The notes: generated by a model not told the origin, from the letters alone. Positions 1-10,545 are shown, counted from the stretch's first letter. The stretch is DNA of 38,374 nt from Candidatus Faecalibacterium intestinavium (GCA_018883885.1 JAHLFH010000060.1:1-38374), one strand, 5' to 3'. Program-made: numbers and translations.

Positions 1-1
1 C

Positions 2-196
2 GCCGAGGCCGAGGCCGCCCGTCAGGCCGGGCAGGCCGCAGAGCAGGCCCGGCAGATTCAGGAGCTGAACCGGCAGCTGGCCGAGGCCATTGGGGAAAAA
101 GAAGCCTTCCGCCTCTCCCTTGAGCAGCTGCGGTCCAGCACCATCTGGCGGCTGACTGCGCCGGTGCGCAGCCTTCTGCGTCTCATAAGAGGATAA
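2..196 (+). CDS. C-terminal end of a coiled-coil envelope/polysaccharide-associated protein (5' truncated by window)
   Basis: Frame 2 is open from the window edge to TAA at 194-196. Translation is Ala/Glu/Gln-rich coiled coil ending SSTIWRLTAPVRSLLRLIRG, a tail common in glycosyltransferase or methyltransferase proteins of polysaccharide loci. Confidence 0.6.
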   Translation, partial: AEAEAARQAGQAAEQARQIQELNRQLAEAIGEKEAFRLSLEQLRSSTIWRLTAPVRSLLRLIRG

Positions 197-199
197 CCA

Positions 200-1810
200 A
201 TGTATACACGTTATGCCAAACTTCAGCAGCTTCAGCTGCCGAAACAACCCTATTATGAAACCCAGGGCACCCTTCTTCTTCTCTACGCCCCGGGCCGCAC
301 CGCCGCTTTGGAAAGTACGCTGGAGTTCCAGCTTCACCGGAAATTCCGGCTGGTGAAATCTCTGGAAACGCCCCTGCCCGGCTCCGCGGCGGGGGTGGTT
401 GTGCTGGCCGAAGACGCCGAGCTGCTGAGCACCGCCCTCTCCTACTTTGCGCAGGCATTGCAGGAAAAGGCCGACTTTGCCGCCTGCGACGCGGTCTTTG
501 GCTTTGAGGGAGATACCGCCCTTTACCGCGCCCCCGGCCATCTGGAAGGGGCGCGGTGCGCCCTCCTCTCCCGGAAACTTTTGGAGCGCTGCCAGGAGGC
601 GGGCTGCCCGCTGGACCGGCCCGAGGCCCTGCTGGCCTTTGGGGCAAAGCTGGCCCGGGCTCCCCGGCACATCCCCCAGGCGCTGGTCCGCTTCCGCCGG
701 GAGATCTGCGCCCAGGACGTCTTTCCCCCCCAGGGCAGGCGGGCCCTGCTGCTGAGCCACGAGCTGAACATGACCGGCGCCCCCATCGTCGCGGTGAGCG
801 CGGTGCCCATCCTGCGGAAGCTGGGGTATGAGGTGGGGGTGCTGGGCCCGTCGGACGGCGGCTCCCTCTCCCTCTTTGTGGAGGCCGGGGCCTCGGTGGT
901 AACCAACCCCGACTGCGTCACCTCTCCCAGCCTCTGGGGGCTGGCTTCGGCCTGCGATCTGGTGCTGGCCAACACGGTGGTGGAGGCCGAGGCGGTCCGC
1001 GCCCTGAACGGCGGGCCGGTGCCGGTGCTCTGGTGGCTCCACGACGCCTTTGAGGGATACAGCCACATCGCCCACCGGGTGCCCCGGGAGCTGAAAGAAA
1101 ACGTCCGCATCGCCGCCGTGGGTTCCCACGCCACAGCCGCCCTCCACTCCATCCGGCCCGGGTTTGAGGTCCGGCAGCTGATCTACGGCCTGCCCGACTA
1201 TGCCCGGGAGACCTTTGCCCCCTACGACATAAGCTACGCCGGGGGGCGGCCCCTCTTTGTCAGCGTGGGAGCCTTTGAACCCCGGAAGGGCCAGGACATT
1301 CTGGCGGAGGCCATCCGGCTGCTGCCCGAGGAAACCCGCCGGAAGGCCGCCTTCCTCTTTGTGGGAAAGGGTTCGGACAAGGCCCTGCTGGCTGACGTGC
1401 GGGCGTTGGTGCGGGAGTTCCCCCGCGAGGTCTTTTACGTCAAGCGGCTGGCCCGGGAGGAAATCAAGTCCCTGATGGACCAGTGCGCCTGCGTGGTGTG
1501 CAGCTCCCGGGATGACCCCATGCCCACCTTTGTCACCGAGGGACTGATCTTCGGCAAACCTGCCATCGTCTCGGAACACACCGGCACGGCGGGCCTCGTC
1601 ACCGACGGAACGGACGGCTTCATTTATCCGGACGACGACCCCGCGCAGCTGGCCCAACGGCTGGAATGGGCCATCGCCCACCCCGAAGCCCTGGCCGCCA
1701 TGGGGCCTGCCTGCCGCGCCCTCTATGAAAAATACTACTCCCCCAAAGCCTTTGCGGACAGCCTGACCGCCTGCGTGCGGGCGTTCGGGCAGCCTCCAAA
1801 AGAGGAATAA
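200..1810 (+). CDS. Glycosyltransferase, GT4/family 1-like
   Basis: 536 aa ORF 3 nt after the preceding stop. C-terminal GT-B features: FVSVGAFEPRKGQDILAEAIRLL, FLFVGKGSD, CSSRDDPMPTFVTEGLIFGKPAIVSEHTGTAGLV. Confidence 0.85.
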   Translation: MYTRYAKLQQLQLPKQPYYETQGTLLLLYAPGRTAALESTLEFQLHRKFRLVKSLETPLPGSAAGVVVLAEDAELLSTALSYFAQALQEKADFAACDAVFGFEGDTALYRAPGHLEGARCALLSRKLLERCQEAGCPLDRPEALLAFGAKLARAPRHIPQALVRFRREICAQDVFPPQGRRALLLSHELNMTGAPIVAVSAVPILRKLGYEVGVLGPSDGGSLSLFVEAGASVVTNPDCVTSPSLWGLASACDLVLANTVVEAEAVRALNGGPVPVLWWLHDAFEGYSHIAHRVPRELKENVRIAAVGSHATAALHSIRPGFEVRQLIYGLPDYARETFAPYDISYAGGRPLFVSVGAFEPRKGQDILAEAIRLLPEETRRKAAFLFVGKGSDKALLADVRALVREFPREVFYVKRLAREEIKSLMDQCACVVCSSRDDPMPTFVTEGLIFGKPAIVSEHTGTAGLVTDGTDGFIYPDDDPAQLAQRLEWAIAHPEALAAMGPACRALYEKYYSPKAFADSLTACVRAFGQPPKEE

Positions 1811-1949
1811 CGCCTCCCGGCCCCATGCGCCCCCCTGCGCAGAGGGCCGGTTTTTTGCACAGAATCCCCTGCCCGGCGGTTTGCCGTATCCGGGCTGTAT
1901 TGTTCCGGGCTGGTTTTCCAGTTCGGAGACGGAAAGGAGCCTTTTCTCT

Positions 1950-2990
1950 ATGGATCGACCCTCTGCCTCCTCGGCCAGACCCTCCCGCAGGCGGGTCCTG
2001 CTCTCTGTGATGGTGCTGCTGGCGCTGACCTTCCTGATGATCTACCTCTTTAAGGACAACCTTGGGGAGATCCGCGCCGCCCTGGCCCGGCTGACCCCGG
2101 CCCAGGTTCTGCTTCTGCTGGCGCTGGGGGCCAGCTATCCCCTGCTGGACGGACTGACCTGCACCCGAATGCTCCGCTGCCAGACCCCCGGCCTGCCCTA
2201 CCGGCAGGGGCTGGGAGTGGTGCTGCTGGGCACCTTCGGCAACGTGGTCACCTTCGGGGCCGGATGCCTGCCCATGCAGGGGTACTATCTCTACCGCTGC
2301 GGCGTGGAGGTCGGGCCCGGCCTCGGCCTTGTCACCCTGGCCTATGTCTTTCATAAAACGGCGGTCCTTCTCTGGGGGGTCCTGCTGCTGGCGGGGCAGA
2401 TGGGCTGGTTTCTGGACTCCACCAGCGGCCTGGCGGAGTATCTGCTGCCCGCCTGCGGGGTGGTGGCCGCCATCATTCTGGCGCTGGTGCTGGTCTGCGC
2501 CAGCGCCCGGGTTCAGGCGCTGGCGGGCCGGGCCCTGAACCTTCTGCCCAAAACCGATTCCTGGCAGAAGCGGAAAGAGGGCTGGACGGACCAGCTGGCC
2601 GCCCTTGGGGCCGCCAGCCGCCGGCTGCTGGCCGACAAGGGCCTCTGCGTCCAGCTTCTGGGCATCCAGATGTTCAAGCTGTTCCTGCTCTATCTGATCC
2701 CCTGGCTGGGGATTCAGTTCATGGGGCTTTCGCCGCTGGGCTTCTGGCAGGCCCAGCTGCTGGCCGCGCTGATGCTGCTGCTCTCCAACGCGCTGCCCAA
2801 TCTGGCCGGGATGGGCTCCATCGAGACGGCGTTTCTGCTGGTTTTTCAGGGCTTTCTGGGCTCCGGAAGCGCCATGTCGGCCCTGCTGCTTTACCGGCTG
2901 GCCAGTTATTACTTCCCCTTCCTTCTCAGCGCCGGGGCCTTCTTCCTCATCCAGCACCGTCTGGGGGCCGAACCCCAGGACAAAACCTGA
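1950..2990 (+). CDS. Lysylphosphatidylglycerol synthase TM region / YbhN (UPF0104) family membrane protein
   Basis: Start ATG at 1950 with RBS AAAGGAG at 1933-1939. Multi-TM protein with GTFGNVVTFGAGCLPMQGYYLYRCGV and ALPNLAGMGSIETAFLLVFQGF motifs. Confidence 0.75.
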   Translation: MDRPSASSARPSRRRVLLSVMVLLALTFLMIYLFKDNLGEIRAALARLTPAQVLLLLALGASYPLLDGLTCTRMLRCQTPGLPYRQGLGVVLLGTFGNVVTFGAGCLPMQGYYLYRCGVEVGPGLGLVTLAYVFHKTAVLLWGVLLLAGQMGWFLDSTSGLAEYLLPACGVVAAIILALVLVCASARVQALAGRALNLLPKTDSWQKRKEGWTDQLAALGAASRRLLADKGLCVQLLGIQMFKLFLLYLIPWLGIQFMGLSPLGFWQAQLLAALMLLLSNALPNLAGMGSIETAFLLVFQGFLGSGSAMSALLLYRLASYYFPFLLSAGAFFLIQHRLGAEPQDKT

Positions 2991-2997
2991 ACAACAC

Positions 2998-3042
2998 AAA
3001 AAGCGGGGCGATCCGGCTGGTCAGACCGGAGCCCCGCTTTTT
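2998..3042 (+). terminator. Rho-independent terminator
   Basis: AAAAAGCGGGGC ... GCCCCGCTTTTT stem after the stop codon. Confidence 0.85.
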
Positions 3043-3338
3043 CTGCTTTGGTGGGGATGCAGCGGGCGCAAACCACAAACCGCGCCGCATCTGCCCGGGG
3101 AAAGGAGAAATGAAAAATAGAATGGAGGAATGGAGCAGCCGGAGGAAGCCCTCTTTACTTAGTTAGTTTTATCTAACCTCGCTGCATTCAAAGAATACCA
3201 CATCCCGGCATGCCTGTCAAGAGGAATTCTCGCCCCGAGACGAAAATCCTGTATCTTGTGGGTGGATTGTGCTATCTACACAAAAACTGGGGTTTTGTCT
3301 GGCAAAATTTCTCGATGCCCAAAGCCCCCCTCCCCCTC

Positions 3339-3366
3339 TTGCTTTTTTATGGTTTCATGTTATTAT
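3339..3366 (+). promoter_or_regulatory. Candidate sigma-70 promoter for pflB
   Basis: TTGCTT (3339-3344), 16 nt spacer, TATTAT (3361-3366). Confidence 0.45.
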
Positions 3367-3510
3367 AAATACAGCCGGTGCGGCTGGGCGCGTCCAGCCC
3401 CCGGCAGGAAAGACCATTCCGGTTATCAAGGGCCCCTTGCGTATTGTACGGGCCCTTTCTATATCTCCGGATGGTTAGCGTTTTCTAACTACAAAAACAG
3501 GAGGTTACTC

Positions 3511-5763
3511 ATGAAGGAATATACCCAGTGGGAAGGCTTTGAAGGCCGTATCTGGAAAGAAGAAGTCAACGTCCGGGATTTTATTCAAAAAAACTACACT
3601 CCGTATAACGGAGACGAATCGTTCCTTGCCGGGCCTACCGAAGCCACCGACAAACTCTGGGGCGCTTTGCAGAAATTGCAGAAAGCAGAACGCGCCAAGG
3701 GCGGCGTGCTGGACATGGAGACCGAGGTGGTCAGCAGCCTGACCTCCTATGGCCCCGGCTATATCGACGAGAGCCTGAAGGATCTGGAGCAGATCGTCGG
3801 CCTCCAGACCGACAAGCCCCTCAAGCGGGCCTTCATGCCCTACGGCGGCATCAAGATGGCGGAACAGGCCTGCACGACCTACGGCTACCAGCCCAGCGAG
3901 GAACTGCACAAAATCTTCACCGAGTACACCCGCACCCACAATCAGGCCGTCTTTGACGCCTACACCCCCGAGATGAAGAAGGCCCGCCACAGCCACATCA
4001 TCACCGGCCTGCCCGACACCTACGGCCGGGGCCGGATTGTCGGCGACTACCGCCGGGTAGCCCTCTACGGCATCGACTATCTGATCGAGGCAAAGCAGCA
4101 CGATCTGGACAACTGCGGCGACGGCGCCATGGTGGACGACGTCATCCGGCTGCGGGAGGAGCTGGCCCGCCAGATCAGCGCCCTCAAGGGGATGAAGAAG
4201 ATGGCCGAGGCCTACGGATACGACATCTCCCAGCCCGCGCAGAACGCCAAAGAGGCCTGCCAGTGGCTCTACTTCGGTTATCTTGCCGCCATCAAGACCC
4301 AGAACGGCGCGGCCATGAGCGTGGGCCGGATCTCCACCTTCCTGGACATCTACTTCCAGCGGGATCTGGAAAAGGGCGTCCTCACCGAGACCCAGGCCCA
4401 GGAGCTGATCGACCACATGGTCATGAAGTTCCGGATGGTCAAGTTCGCCCGCATCCCCAGCTATAACCAGCTGTTCTCCGGCGACCCCGTCTGGGCGACC
4501 CTGGAAGTGGGCGGCATTGGGATGGATGGCCGCAGCATGGTCACCAAAACCTGCTACCGCTTCCTCCACACCCTCGAGAACATGGGCCCCGCCCCCGAAC
4601 CCAACCTTACCGTCCTCTACTCCGCCGCTCTGCCCGAGGCGTTCAAGAAGTACGCCGCCCGGGTGTCCATCAACACCAGCTCGGTCCAGTATGAGAACGA
4701 CGACGTCATGAAGCCGGTGTGGGGCGACGACTATTCCATCTGCTGCTGCGTGTCCGCCACCCAGACCGGCAAGGAGATGCAGTTCTTCGGCGCCCGGGCG
4801 AACCTGGCCAAGTGCCTGCTTTACGCCATCAACGGCGGCGTGGACGAGAAAAACGGCGAACAGGTCGGCCCCAACTACGCCCCCATTACCAGCGAGTACC
4901 TGAACTACGACGAGGTTCTGCCCAAGTACGTCCAGATGCTGGACTGGCTGGCCGGGCTGTACGTCAACGTGCTGAACCTGATTCAGTATATGCACGACAA
5001 ATATTACTACGAGGAAGCCGAGATGGCCCTCATCGACACCGACGTCCGCCGCACCTTTGCCACCGGCATCGCGGGCTTCTCCCACGTCATCGACTCCCTG
5101 AGCGCCATCAAGTACGCCCGGGTCAAGGCCATCCGGGACGAGAAGGGCCTGGCGGTGGATTACGCGGTCGAGGGCGATTTCCCCCGGTATGGCAACGACG
5201 ACGACCGGGCCGATCAGATCGGCGTGTGGCTGCTGCGGACCTTCATTGAGATGGTCAAAAAGCACCACACCTACCGCAATTCGGAGGCCACCACGTCCAT
5301 CCTGACCATTACTTCCAACGTGGTCTACGGCAAGTATACCGGCGCTCTGCCCGACGGCCGGAAGGCCTGGGCTCCCTTCGCCCCCGGCGCAAACCCCAGC
5401 TACGGCGCAGAGCAGAACGGCCTGCTGGCTTCCCTCAACTCGGTGGCCAAGCTGCCCTATCACTGGGCGCTGGACGGCATCTCCAACACCCAGACCATCA
5501 ACCCCGACGCGCTGGGCCACAGCGAGGGCGAGCGGATCGAGAACCTGGTCCAGGTGATGGACGGCTACTTCAGCCAGGGCGCACACCACCTGAACGTCAA
5601 CGTCTTTGGCAAGGAAAAGCTGATCGACGCCATGGAGCACCCCGAGAAGGAGGAGTACGCCAACTTCACCATCCGTGTTTCCGGCTACGCGGTCAAGTTC
5701 ATTGACCTGACCCGGGAGCAGCAGATGGACGTCATCTCCCGCACCTGCCATGGCAGCCTGTAA
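3511..5763 (+). CDS. pflB: Formate C-acetyltransferase (pyruvate formate-lyase)
   Basis: Start with RBS AGGAGG. Active-site region [10 protein letters not shown] and C-terminal glycyl-radical motif [29 protein letters not shown]. Confidence 0.96.
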   Translation: MKEYTQWEGFEGRIWKEEVNVRDFIQKNYTPYNGDESFLAGPTEATDKLWGALQKLQKAERAKGGVLDMETEVVSSLTSYGPGYIDESLKDLEQIVGLQTDKPLKRAFMPYGGIKMAEQACTTYGYQPSEELHKIFTEYTRTHNQAVFDAYTPEMKKARHSHIITGLPDTYGRGRIVGDYRRVALYGIDYLIEAKQHDLDNCGDGAMVDDVIRLREELARQISALKGMKKMAEAYGYDISQPAQNAKEACQWLYFGYLAAIKTQNGAAMSVGRISTFLDIYFQRDLEKGVLTETQAQELIDHMVMKFRMVKFARIPSYNQLFSGDPVWATLEVGGIGMDGRSMVTKTCYRFLHTLENMGPAPEPNLTVLYSAALPEAFKKYAARVSINTSSVQYENDDVMKPVWGDDYSICCCVSATQTGKEMQFFGARANLAKCLLYAINGGVDEKNGEQVGPNYAPITSEYLNYDEVLPKYVQMLDWLAGLYVNVLNLIQYMHDKYYYEEAEMALIDTDVRRTFATGIAGFSHVIDSLSAIKYARVKAIRDEKGLAVDYAVEGDFPRYGNDDDRADQIGVWLLRTFIEMVKKHHTYRNSEATTSILTITSNVVYGKYTGALPDGRKAWAPFAPGANPSYGAEQNGLLASLNSVAKLPYHWALDGISNTQTINPDALGHSEGERIENLVQVMDGYFSQGAHHLNVNVFGKEKLIDAMEHPEKEEYANFTIRVSGYAVKFIDLTREQQMDVISRTCHGSL

Positions 5764-6538
5764 CGCCATGCCGGAAACGTACGGCGAGACAAAGGGTCTG
5801 GTCCACTCTCTGGAGAGCTTCGGCTCGGTGGACGGGCCGGGGGTCCGGTTCGTGGTCTTTTTGCAGGGGTGTGCGCTGCGGTGCAAATACTGCCACAACC
5901 CCGAAACCTGGGCCGAAGGGGGCCCGGAGGCGTCGGAATGGACCGCCGGAGACCTGTTCCGCCACGTCTGGCGGTACCGGAACTACTGGGGCAAAAAGGG
6001 CGGCGTGACCGTCAGCGGCGGCGAACCGCTGCGGCAGCTGCAATTCGTCACCGACTTCTTCCGGCTGGCCCGGGAGAAGGGGGTTCACACGGCTCTGGAT
6101 ACGGCGGGCCAGCCCTTCCGCCCCGACGACCCGGCCTGGCTGGCCGAGTTCGACCGGCTGCTGGAGGTCACCAGTCTGGTGATTCTGGATCTGAAGGAGA
6201 TCGACCCCGAAAAGCACCGGCAGCTCACCGGCCGGACCAACGAGAACATTCTGGCCCTGGCCCGGTATCTCTCGGACCACGGCGTCCCCCTCTGGATTCG
6301 CCATGTGCTGGTGCCGGGGCTGACCGACGACCTGGCGGGCCTTGCCGGGATGGGCCGGTTTATCGCCGGGCTCAAGACGGTCCGGCGGGTGGAGGTCCTT
6401 CCCTACCACACATTGGGCGTCTTTAAATGGAAACAGCTGGGCATCCCCTATCCCCTGGACGGCGTGCCCACCCCCACCGAAGAACAGGTCCGCCGGGCCG
6501 AGGAACTTCTGGGCGTTTCCAACTACCCCGAACATTAA
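5750..6538 (+). CDS. pflA: Pyruvate formate-lyase activating enzyme (radical SAM)
   Basis: [14 protein letters not shown] radical-SAM Cx3Cx2C motif and GGEPL motif. Overlaps the pflB end; alternative start at 5768. Confidence 0.95.
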   Translation: MAACNAMPETYGETKGLVHSLESFGSVDGPGVRFVVFLQGCALRCKYCHNPETWAEGGPEASEWTAGDLFRHVWRYRNYWGKKGGVTVSGGEPLRQLQFVTDFFRLAREKGVHTALDTAGQPFRPDDPAWLAEFDRLLEVTSLVILDLKEIDPEKHRQLTGRTNENILALARYLSDHGVPLWIRHVLVPGLTDDLAGLAGMGRFIAGLKTVRRVEVLPYHTLGVFKWKQLGIPYPLDGVPTPTEEQVRRAEELLGVSNYPEH

Positions 6539-6590
6539 CGCAAAACAAAAAGGCGCGGACCATGGAAAAAGGCCCAGCCAAATAAAACAC

Positions 6591-6643
6591 AAAACCGGAA
6601 CCTTTTGAGCTTGATCGCTCCAAAGGGCTCCGGTTTTTTATGT
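6591..6643 (+). terminator. Rho-independent terminator downstream of pflA
   Basis: AAAACCGGAACCTTTTGAGC / GCTCCAAAGGGCTCCGGTTTTTT stem-loop. Confidence 0.8.
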
Positions 6644-6690
6644 AAAATGTTGGGCAAAAAAGTTGGCGAACTTTACTTCATGCTGGTATT

Positions 6691-7608
6691 TTAGCCGTAG
6701 AGAGAGCGCCTGATCGCATCTCGATATACGTTTTGATCGGGTAAATCCACAGCGGAAAATGCTTCCTGCACTTTATATACAGTTGTACAATATTCTTCGA
6801 TAACGCCAAGTGGACGAATCATGCCATCCGTCACAGGAACACCTGGCAGATAATCATAGGCAACGAAATGAATCGCTGCAGGCTGGGTAGGAAATTGCGG
6901 CAGTTTTTCCTTACCTCCCAATCGCTCAAGAACTCTGTCATAAACAGGTTTTGGACAAACAAAATACAAGCCGCTTCGGCATAATTCTTCTCTTTGTAAA
7001 ACCTGACCTTTATAAATTATTTGTGGAATAATCCTTTTTGATACATTTTCCCAGTTTAATCCAACAGTATCTTTTTCAATTGTTCGGTTTTCAAGCAGCT
7101 TCCGACGAGCATTTTGATAAGAGCCTGTCGTATCTATGGTCTGAACCTCTATTGCCGTAAACTCTGCCAATTCTGCAGAGCCATCCAAACGTGCCAGTAT
7201 CCAATCAACATAGTATGACCCTTTGCCTTTTCGTTTTGGGAGAGGAAGTTCGCCTCCCCAACCGTGTCCAAAAACCGCAACAGCTCCATTTTCTTCTTTG
7301 GCCCTGGCAAGTGCCAGTCTGCCAGAGTATAGATTATACCTTTGACCAAAGGCTTGTTGACCTATGATCGAAAGCATTTTATAATTTTCTGCATAAATTC
7401 TGTTTGGGCAGCAGATCACAGATGGCGATCCGGGACTAACCTGTCGGATGGAACATACACCGGAAAGTGTGCGCGTTGCTTTATCTCCTAGTGCCTTTGT
7501 ACAGTAGGAAGAAAGAAAAGGACATACCTGCCGGGATATATTTTGCAATGCTGTATCGGAAAGATCCTCAGCACGATATCCAAAAAACTCAGAAATATAA
7601 CCAGACAT
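6691..7608 (-). CDS. NotI-family type II restriction endonuclease
   Basis: N-terminal EFFGYR...CPFLSSYC...GVCSI...CCPNR resembles the Cys-rich Fe-binding region of NotI. IEVQTIDTTGSYQNARRKL resembles the NotI catalytic E-x-Q segment (FEIQTMDFHGSYRHAVRNL, recalled). Next to a C5 methyltransferase. Confidence 0.78.
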   Translation of the reverse strand: MSGYISEFFGYRAEDLSDTALQNISRQVCPFLSSYCTKALGDKATRTLSGVCSIRQVSPGSPSVICCPNRIYAENYKMLSIIGQQAFGQRYNLYSGRLALARAKEENGAVAVFGHGWGGELPLPKRKGKGSYYVDWILARLDGSAELAEFTAIEVQTIDTTGSYQNARRKLLENRTIEKDTVGLNWENVSKRIIPQIIYKGQVLQREELCRSGLYFVCPKPVYDRVLERLGGKEKLPQFPTQPAAIHFVAYDYLPGVPVTDGMIRPLGVIEEYCTTVYKVQEAFSAVDLPDQNVYRDAIRRSLYG

Positions 7609-7611
7609 AGA

Positions 7612-8802
7612 TCAATCCTCTCCCTCTAAAATAGAACGTAAAGACAAACCCACTGCCTGCGCCAGCAACGGTGGAACCGCATTTCCAACTTGTGCAAATT
7701 GTTCGGCCAAGTTTCCTGTAAATACAAAATGATCAGGAAAAGACTGTAGTCGGGCTGCTTCACGAACTGTAAAAGAGCGGTTCTGCTCATAGTGAAAAAA
7801 CGCCCCCCAATGCGGGTCGCATTTGGTTAGTATAGTCGATGCCAGTCCATCGGGCAAGACCCGGCCATATCGTTTGGTATGATCGGATTTTCTTGCCCTT
7901 TGCATCCCTTTGGGAAGTAAATTGTCAGGAATATCCGTCCAATTTCCGCCAGGTCGAATATACTCCAGGCGTTTCAGATTAATTTCCGAGAGCTTCGGTG
8001 CTTCATGATTGAGTACGCCAATTGAGCCAAGCCGCGCTCTGCGCTGATACTCACAAAAAGCTTCGCAACGATATTCTTTTACCGGAGCTCCCTGTTCCCC
8101 GCTTTTAAGGGGCGGCAAATCGCCAATGGCTTCGCGAACTGTAACAAAATTTGCATTTGCTTCTGGAGATGGCTCCTTGATAATGGATTGCCCATCGAAT
8201 CGACTTGTAAAATTGGCACGAATTGGAGCATGATAGATTGGTTCAGGATAAGCATTGTTAGGAAGCGTTTTTCCCCGCACTCCCAAAACAATTGTCCTCC
8301 AACGCATTTGGGGGACTCCGTAAAAAGGAGCCCCTAAAATCCTAACGTCCGCTCCATATCCCAGCTCAGCCAAAGCATCCAAAATAGCGTGAAGCGTTGC
8401 CCCGTGTTCAAAGGATACCAATCCGGGCACATTTTCAATCAAAACTGCCCTCGGAGCAAACGCTTCAACAAATCTCAAATATTCCTTAAACAGATGATTC
8501 CGTTCATCCAAAACAGTTCTAATCGGTGCGTTGATAGAAAATCCCTGACAAGGAGGTCCGCCCGCAATCAGATCAAGCTCACCCCGTTCGACCCCTAATT
8601 GCTCTCTGATTTCATTTGCATCCAGTTCCCGAATATCAGAAGTAACCACAGTTGCAAAGGGATGGTTTTTTTTATAGGTTTGGGCATATACAGGCATAAT
8701 TTCTGAAGCAAACAGACTGTGAAATCCGGCCTCTGAAAGGCCTTCTGAAAGACCACCCGCACCGGAAAACAAATCGATCATTTTCAAATTTTCAAAACCC
8801 AT
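7612..8802 (-). CDS. DNA (cytosine-5-)-methyltransferase
   Basis: Motif I DLFSGAGGLSEGL, motif IV GGPPCQGFS, motif VI ENVPG, motif X QVGNAVPP. 3 nt from the endonuclease start. Confidence 0.95.
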   Translation of the reverse strand: MGFENLKMIDLFSGAGGLSEGLSEAGFHSLFASEIMPVYAQTYKKNHPFATVVTSDIRELDANEIREQLGVERGELDLIAGGPPCQGFSINAPIRTVLDERNHLFKEYLRFVEAFAPRAVLIENVPGLVSFEHGATLHAILDALAELGYGADVRILGAPFYGVPQMRWRTIVLGVRGKTLPNNAYPEPIYHAPIRANFTSRFDGQSIIKEPSPEANANFVTVREAIGDLPPLKSGEQGAPVKEYRCEAFCEYQRRARLGSIGVLNHEAPKLSEINLKRLEYIRPGGNWTDIPDNLLPKGMQRARKSDHTKRYGRVLPDGLASTILTKCDPHWGAFFHYEQNRSFTVREAARLQSFPDHFVFTGNLAEQFAQVGNAVPPLLAQAVGLSLRSILEGED

Positions 8803-8864
8803 TCTTTCCTACCTTTTGCAAAGAATAAAACCATCCAGAGGCTCCTCTGACCTGATTTATATTA

Positions 8865-8893
8865 TTTTATCATAAAATCCAGCATAACGCAAT
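8865..8893 (-). promoter_or_regulatory. Candidate promoter of the R-M operon
   Basis: On the minus strand TTGCGT, 17 nt, TAAAAT (from CAGAATTGCGTTATGCTGGATTTTATGATAAAATAA); approximate coordinates. Confidence 0.5.
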
Positions 8894-8940
8894 TCTGGTC
8901 TGATTTACTTTCAAAATGCATGCTATCAGAACCAAAAGCA

Positions 8941-8970
8941 AAGGCGCGGGCCAAACGGTCCGCGCCTTTT
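8941..8970 (-). terminator. Terminator-like stem-loop at the end of the liv operon
   Basis: AAGGCGCGGgCC aaac GGtCCGCGCCTTTT. Confidence 0.7.
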
Positions 8971-8988
8971 CTGTGTTTTATGGGGTTC

Positions 8989-9702
<714 letters not shown>

Positions 9703-9705
9703 GGC

Positions 9706-10545
9706 TCAGCCCTCCTTTTTGCCCAGATAGGCCTCGATGACCTGGGGGTTGGAACGGATCTCGTCGGGGGTGCCCTTGGCGATGATCCGGCCGAAGTTCA
9801 GCACCGCGATGCCCTCGCAGATGCCCATGACCAGGTTCATGTCGTGCTCGATCAGGAGGATGGCCACTCCGAACTCGTCCCGGATGCGGCGGATGGTCTC
9901 CATCAGCTCGGCGGTCTCGGAGGGGTTCATGCCGGCGGCAGGCTCGTCCAGCAGCAGCAGCTTGGGCTGGGTGGCCAGCGCCCGCAGAATCTCCAGCCGC
10001 CGCTGTGCGCCGTAGGGCAGGCTGCCCGCCACCGTGTCGGCCAGGTCGGCCATGTGGAACAGGTCCAGCAGCTCCAGGGCCCGCTGGGTGGTCTGCTTCT
10101 CCTGCTTCCAATAGGAGGGCAGACGGAACACCGAGGAGGCCAGATTATACTTCATCCGCTCGTGAAGGCCCACCTTCACGTTGTCGATGACCGTCATCTG
10201 TTTGAACAGCCGGATGTTCTGGAAGGTACGGGCCACGCCCATCCGGTTGACCTGATAGGTCTTTTTGCCTGCCGTGGGCACGCCGTCCAGCAGGATGGAG
10301 CCCCGGGTGGGCTGATAGACGTTGGTCAAAAGGTTAAAGACGGTGGTCTTGCCTGCGCCGTTGGGGCCGATCAGGCCGCTGATCTCGCTGCGGCCAATCA
10401 TAAGGTTGAAGCCGTCCACGGCGGTCAGGCCGCCGAAATCAATGCCCAGCTCCCGGACGTCCAGAATGGGGCGTTTGTCCTTGTCCCGCTCGGTCAGAAA
10501 GCCGCCGGAAGGGATGCTGTACAGTTTGGAAGTTTGTTCGCTCAT
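9706..10545 (-). CDS. livG: Branched-chain amino-acid-type ABC transporter ATP-binding protein LivG
   Basis: GPNGAGKTT, LPYGAQRRLEILRALA, LLLDEPAAGMNPSETAEL. Confidence 0.93.
   Translation of the reverse strand: MSEQTSKLYSIPSGGFLTERDKDKRPILDVRELGIDFGGLTAVDGFNLMIGRSEISGLIGPNGAGKTTVFNLLTNVYQPTRGSILLDGVPTAGKKTYQVNRMGVARTFQNIRLFKQMTVIDNVKVGLHERMKYNLASSVFRLPSYWKQEKQTTQRALELLDLFHMADLADTVAGSLPYGAQRRLEILRALATQPKLLLLDEPAAGMNPSETAELMETIRRIRDEFGVAILLIEHDMNLVMGICEGIAVLNFGRIIAKGTPDEIRSNPQVIEAYLGKKEG

Noticed and set aside
3162-3177. DtxR/IdeR iron box
   Set aside because: Arms resemble GTTAG/CTAAC but the spacer is 6 nt rather than the consensus 1 nt.
3370-3510. ZTP (pfl motif) riboswitch in the pflB leader
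   Set aside because: I could not find the conserved GUGACUGGCG or CCGCCUGGGC elements in the right order; GCGGCTGGGC alone is not enough.
3505-5898. 797-aa minus-strand ORF opposite pflB
   Set aside because: Antisense mirror of a GC-rich coding gene; no recognisable domain, while pflB is certain.
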